A DNA stretch of 15,780 bases from Bacteroidales bacterium (lineage in GTDB: Bacteria > Bacteroidota > Bacteroidia > Bacteroidales > UBA7960): contig SLRE01000099.1 of assembly GCA_007131125.1 (NCBI GenBank), positions 1 to 15,780 on the forward strand. The letters are read 5' to 3'. The position numbers and the translations under genes are program-made. Positions 15,336 to 15,780 of this stretch are shown in pieces. Numbering within the stretch: the stretch's first letter is position 1; every line of letters begins with the position of its first letter. The notes under the pieces were generated by a model. It searched no databases. It saw nothing but the letters and a program-made list of their open reading frames with translations, and was not told where the DNA came from.

Positions 15336-15780
15336 ATGAATCCATTACCCATTTTTTCGAAGCCGGTTTTATTAACCGCACTTTTTTTAATACTTATCAC
15401 CGGGTGTGATAAGGACAACCCGGAGCCCGACACTACGGAAGAAACCAAGGAAGTTTTTGATGTGGACGGAAACTCTTATACGAAAGTAAGCATTGGCGAG
15501 CAGGTTTGGATGGTCGAAAATCTCAGAACCACCCATTACAATGATGGAGAACCTATTTCCCTGATTGAAGACAATGAGCATTGGAGCAACCTTCAGGAGG
15601 GAGCTTATTGCTGGTACAACAACGACAAGGAAAGTTACATGGAATCCTATGGTGCCCTGTACAGCCGGGATGCGGCCAAATCCGGAAAGTTGTGCCCGAC
15701 GGGCTGGCAGGTTCCCGGAAAAGAAGACTGGGAAGAACTGGTCGATTTTCTCGGCGGCGATTATTTAAGTCCGACTTACG
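15336..15780 (+). CDS. FISUMP-domain lipoprotein, N-terminal 148 residues (cut by window edge)
   Basis: The open frame starts at the ATG at 15336 and runs off the right edge. A basic and hydrophobic signal leads to the lipobox ITGC (Cys24), followed at once by an acid-rich stretch DKDNPEPDTTEE. From about residue 50 the sequence matches the Fibrobacter succinogenes major paralogous domain: IGEQVWMVENLRTTHYNDGE, then GAYCWYNND, YGALYSRDAAK, and CPTGWQVPGKEDWEEL. This domain is a C-type-lectin-like or formylglycine-enzyme-like fold common in secreted Bacteroidota and Fibrobacter proteins; its ligands are unknown. Acidic residues just after the lipid-modified Cys resemble the surface-export signals described for Bacteroidota lipoproteins, so surface exposure is possible, by inference. 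The gene is 40 bases after dinB, and the gap shows no clear promoter or terminator, so read-through from dinB is possible. The domain assignment is secure; the C-terminus is not seen. Confidence 0.88.
   Translation, partial: MNPLPIFSKPVLLTALFLILITGCDKDNPEPDTTEETKEVFDVDGNSYTKVSIGEQVWMVENLRTTHYNDGEPISLIEDNEHWSNLQEGAYCWYNNDKESYMESYGALYSRDAAKSGKLCPTGWQVPGKEDWEELVDFLGGDYLSPTY

Noticed and set aside
1..15780. CRISPR array, defence system, phage or transposon
   Set aside because: No regularly spaced repeats, Cas proteins, nuclease or helicase defence genes, transposases or phage genes can be recognised on either strand. The composition appears uniform by eye.

Overview
The window looks like ordinary chromosomal DNA from a member of the Bacteroidota, probably a Bacteroidales/Marinilabiliales-like or related marine or anaerobic lineage. 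Three observations support this. Promoters match the Bacteroidota -7 element TAnnTTTG (three exact TATTTTTG copies and one TAAATTTG). Shine-Dalgarno sequences are mostly absent. The gene content is typical of the phylum: a PorV/PorQ-type barrel, a helix-hairpin-helix outer-membrane barrel, a START-like protein, a FISUMP-domain lipoprotein and a WYL regulator. The genus cannot be read from the sequence alone. No phage, insertion sequence, CRISPR array or clear genomic island is visible.

Layout from left to right. Positions 1-1995 (minus strand) hold the 5' part of a BCCT-type osmolyte transporter gene cut by the window edge, a WYL-domain regulator upstream of it, and an uncharacterised lipoprotein closed by a strong hairpin terminator. 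Positions 2141-2653 hold a stand-alone purE. Positions 2886-5857 hold a two-gene envelope operon: a PorV/PorQ-like barrel, then a large outer-membrane barrel with an N-terminal ComEA-like helix-hairpin-helix region. Positions 6037-7548 hold a sodium:solute symporter with an unusually long leader and a strong Shine-Dalgarno. It converges, across a bidirectional terminator, on a roughly 1026-residue envelope protein (7623-10703, minus). That protein combines an intact gluzincin protease site, a TolB-type propeller and an Omp85-like barrel.

Positions 10909-12387 hold a class V aminotransferase related to SufS cysteine desulfurases, converging on a START-like protein gene (12405-12788, minus). 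Then come an EamA/DMT exporter that appears to start at TTG, a tRNA-Met(CAT) with its own promoter and terminator, DNA polymerase IV (dinB), and the 5' part of a FISUMP lipoprotein gene running off the right edge.

Most genes are independent single units; the only convincing operon is 2886-5857. The theme is envelope and transport: three transporters, three outer-membrane barrel proteins and two lipoproteins, among housekeeping genes (purE, dinB, tRNA). The items most worth a second look are the protease-propeller-Omp85 protein and the HhH-barrel/PorV-like pair. No gap exceeds 300 bases; the longest (2654-2885, 10704-10908, 12789-12972, 14035-14218, 5858-6036) are covered by the promoter, terminator and leader entries or hold nothing recognisable.
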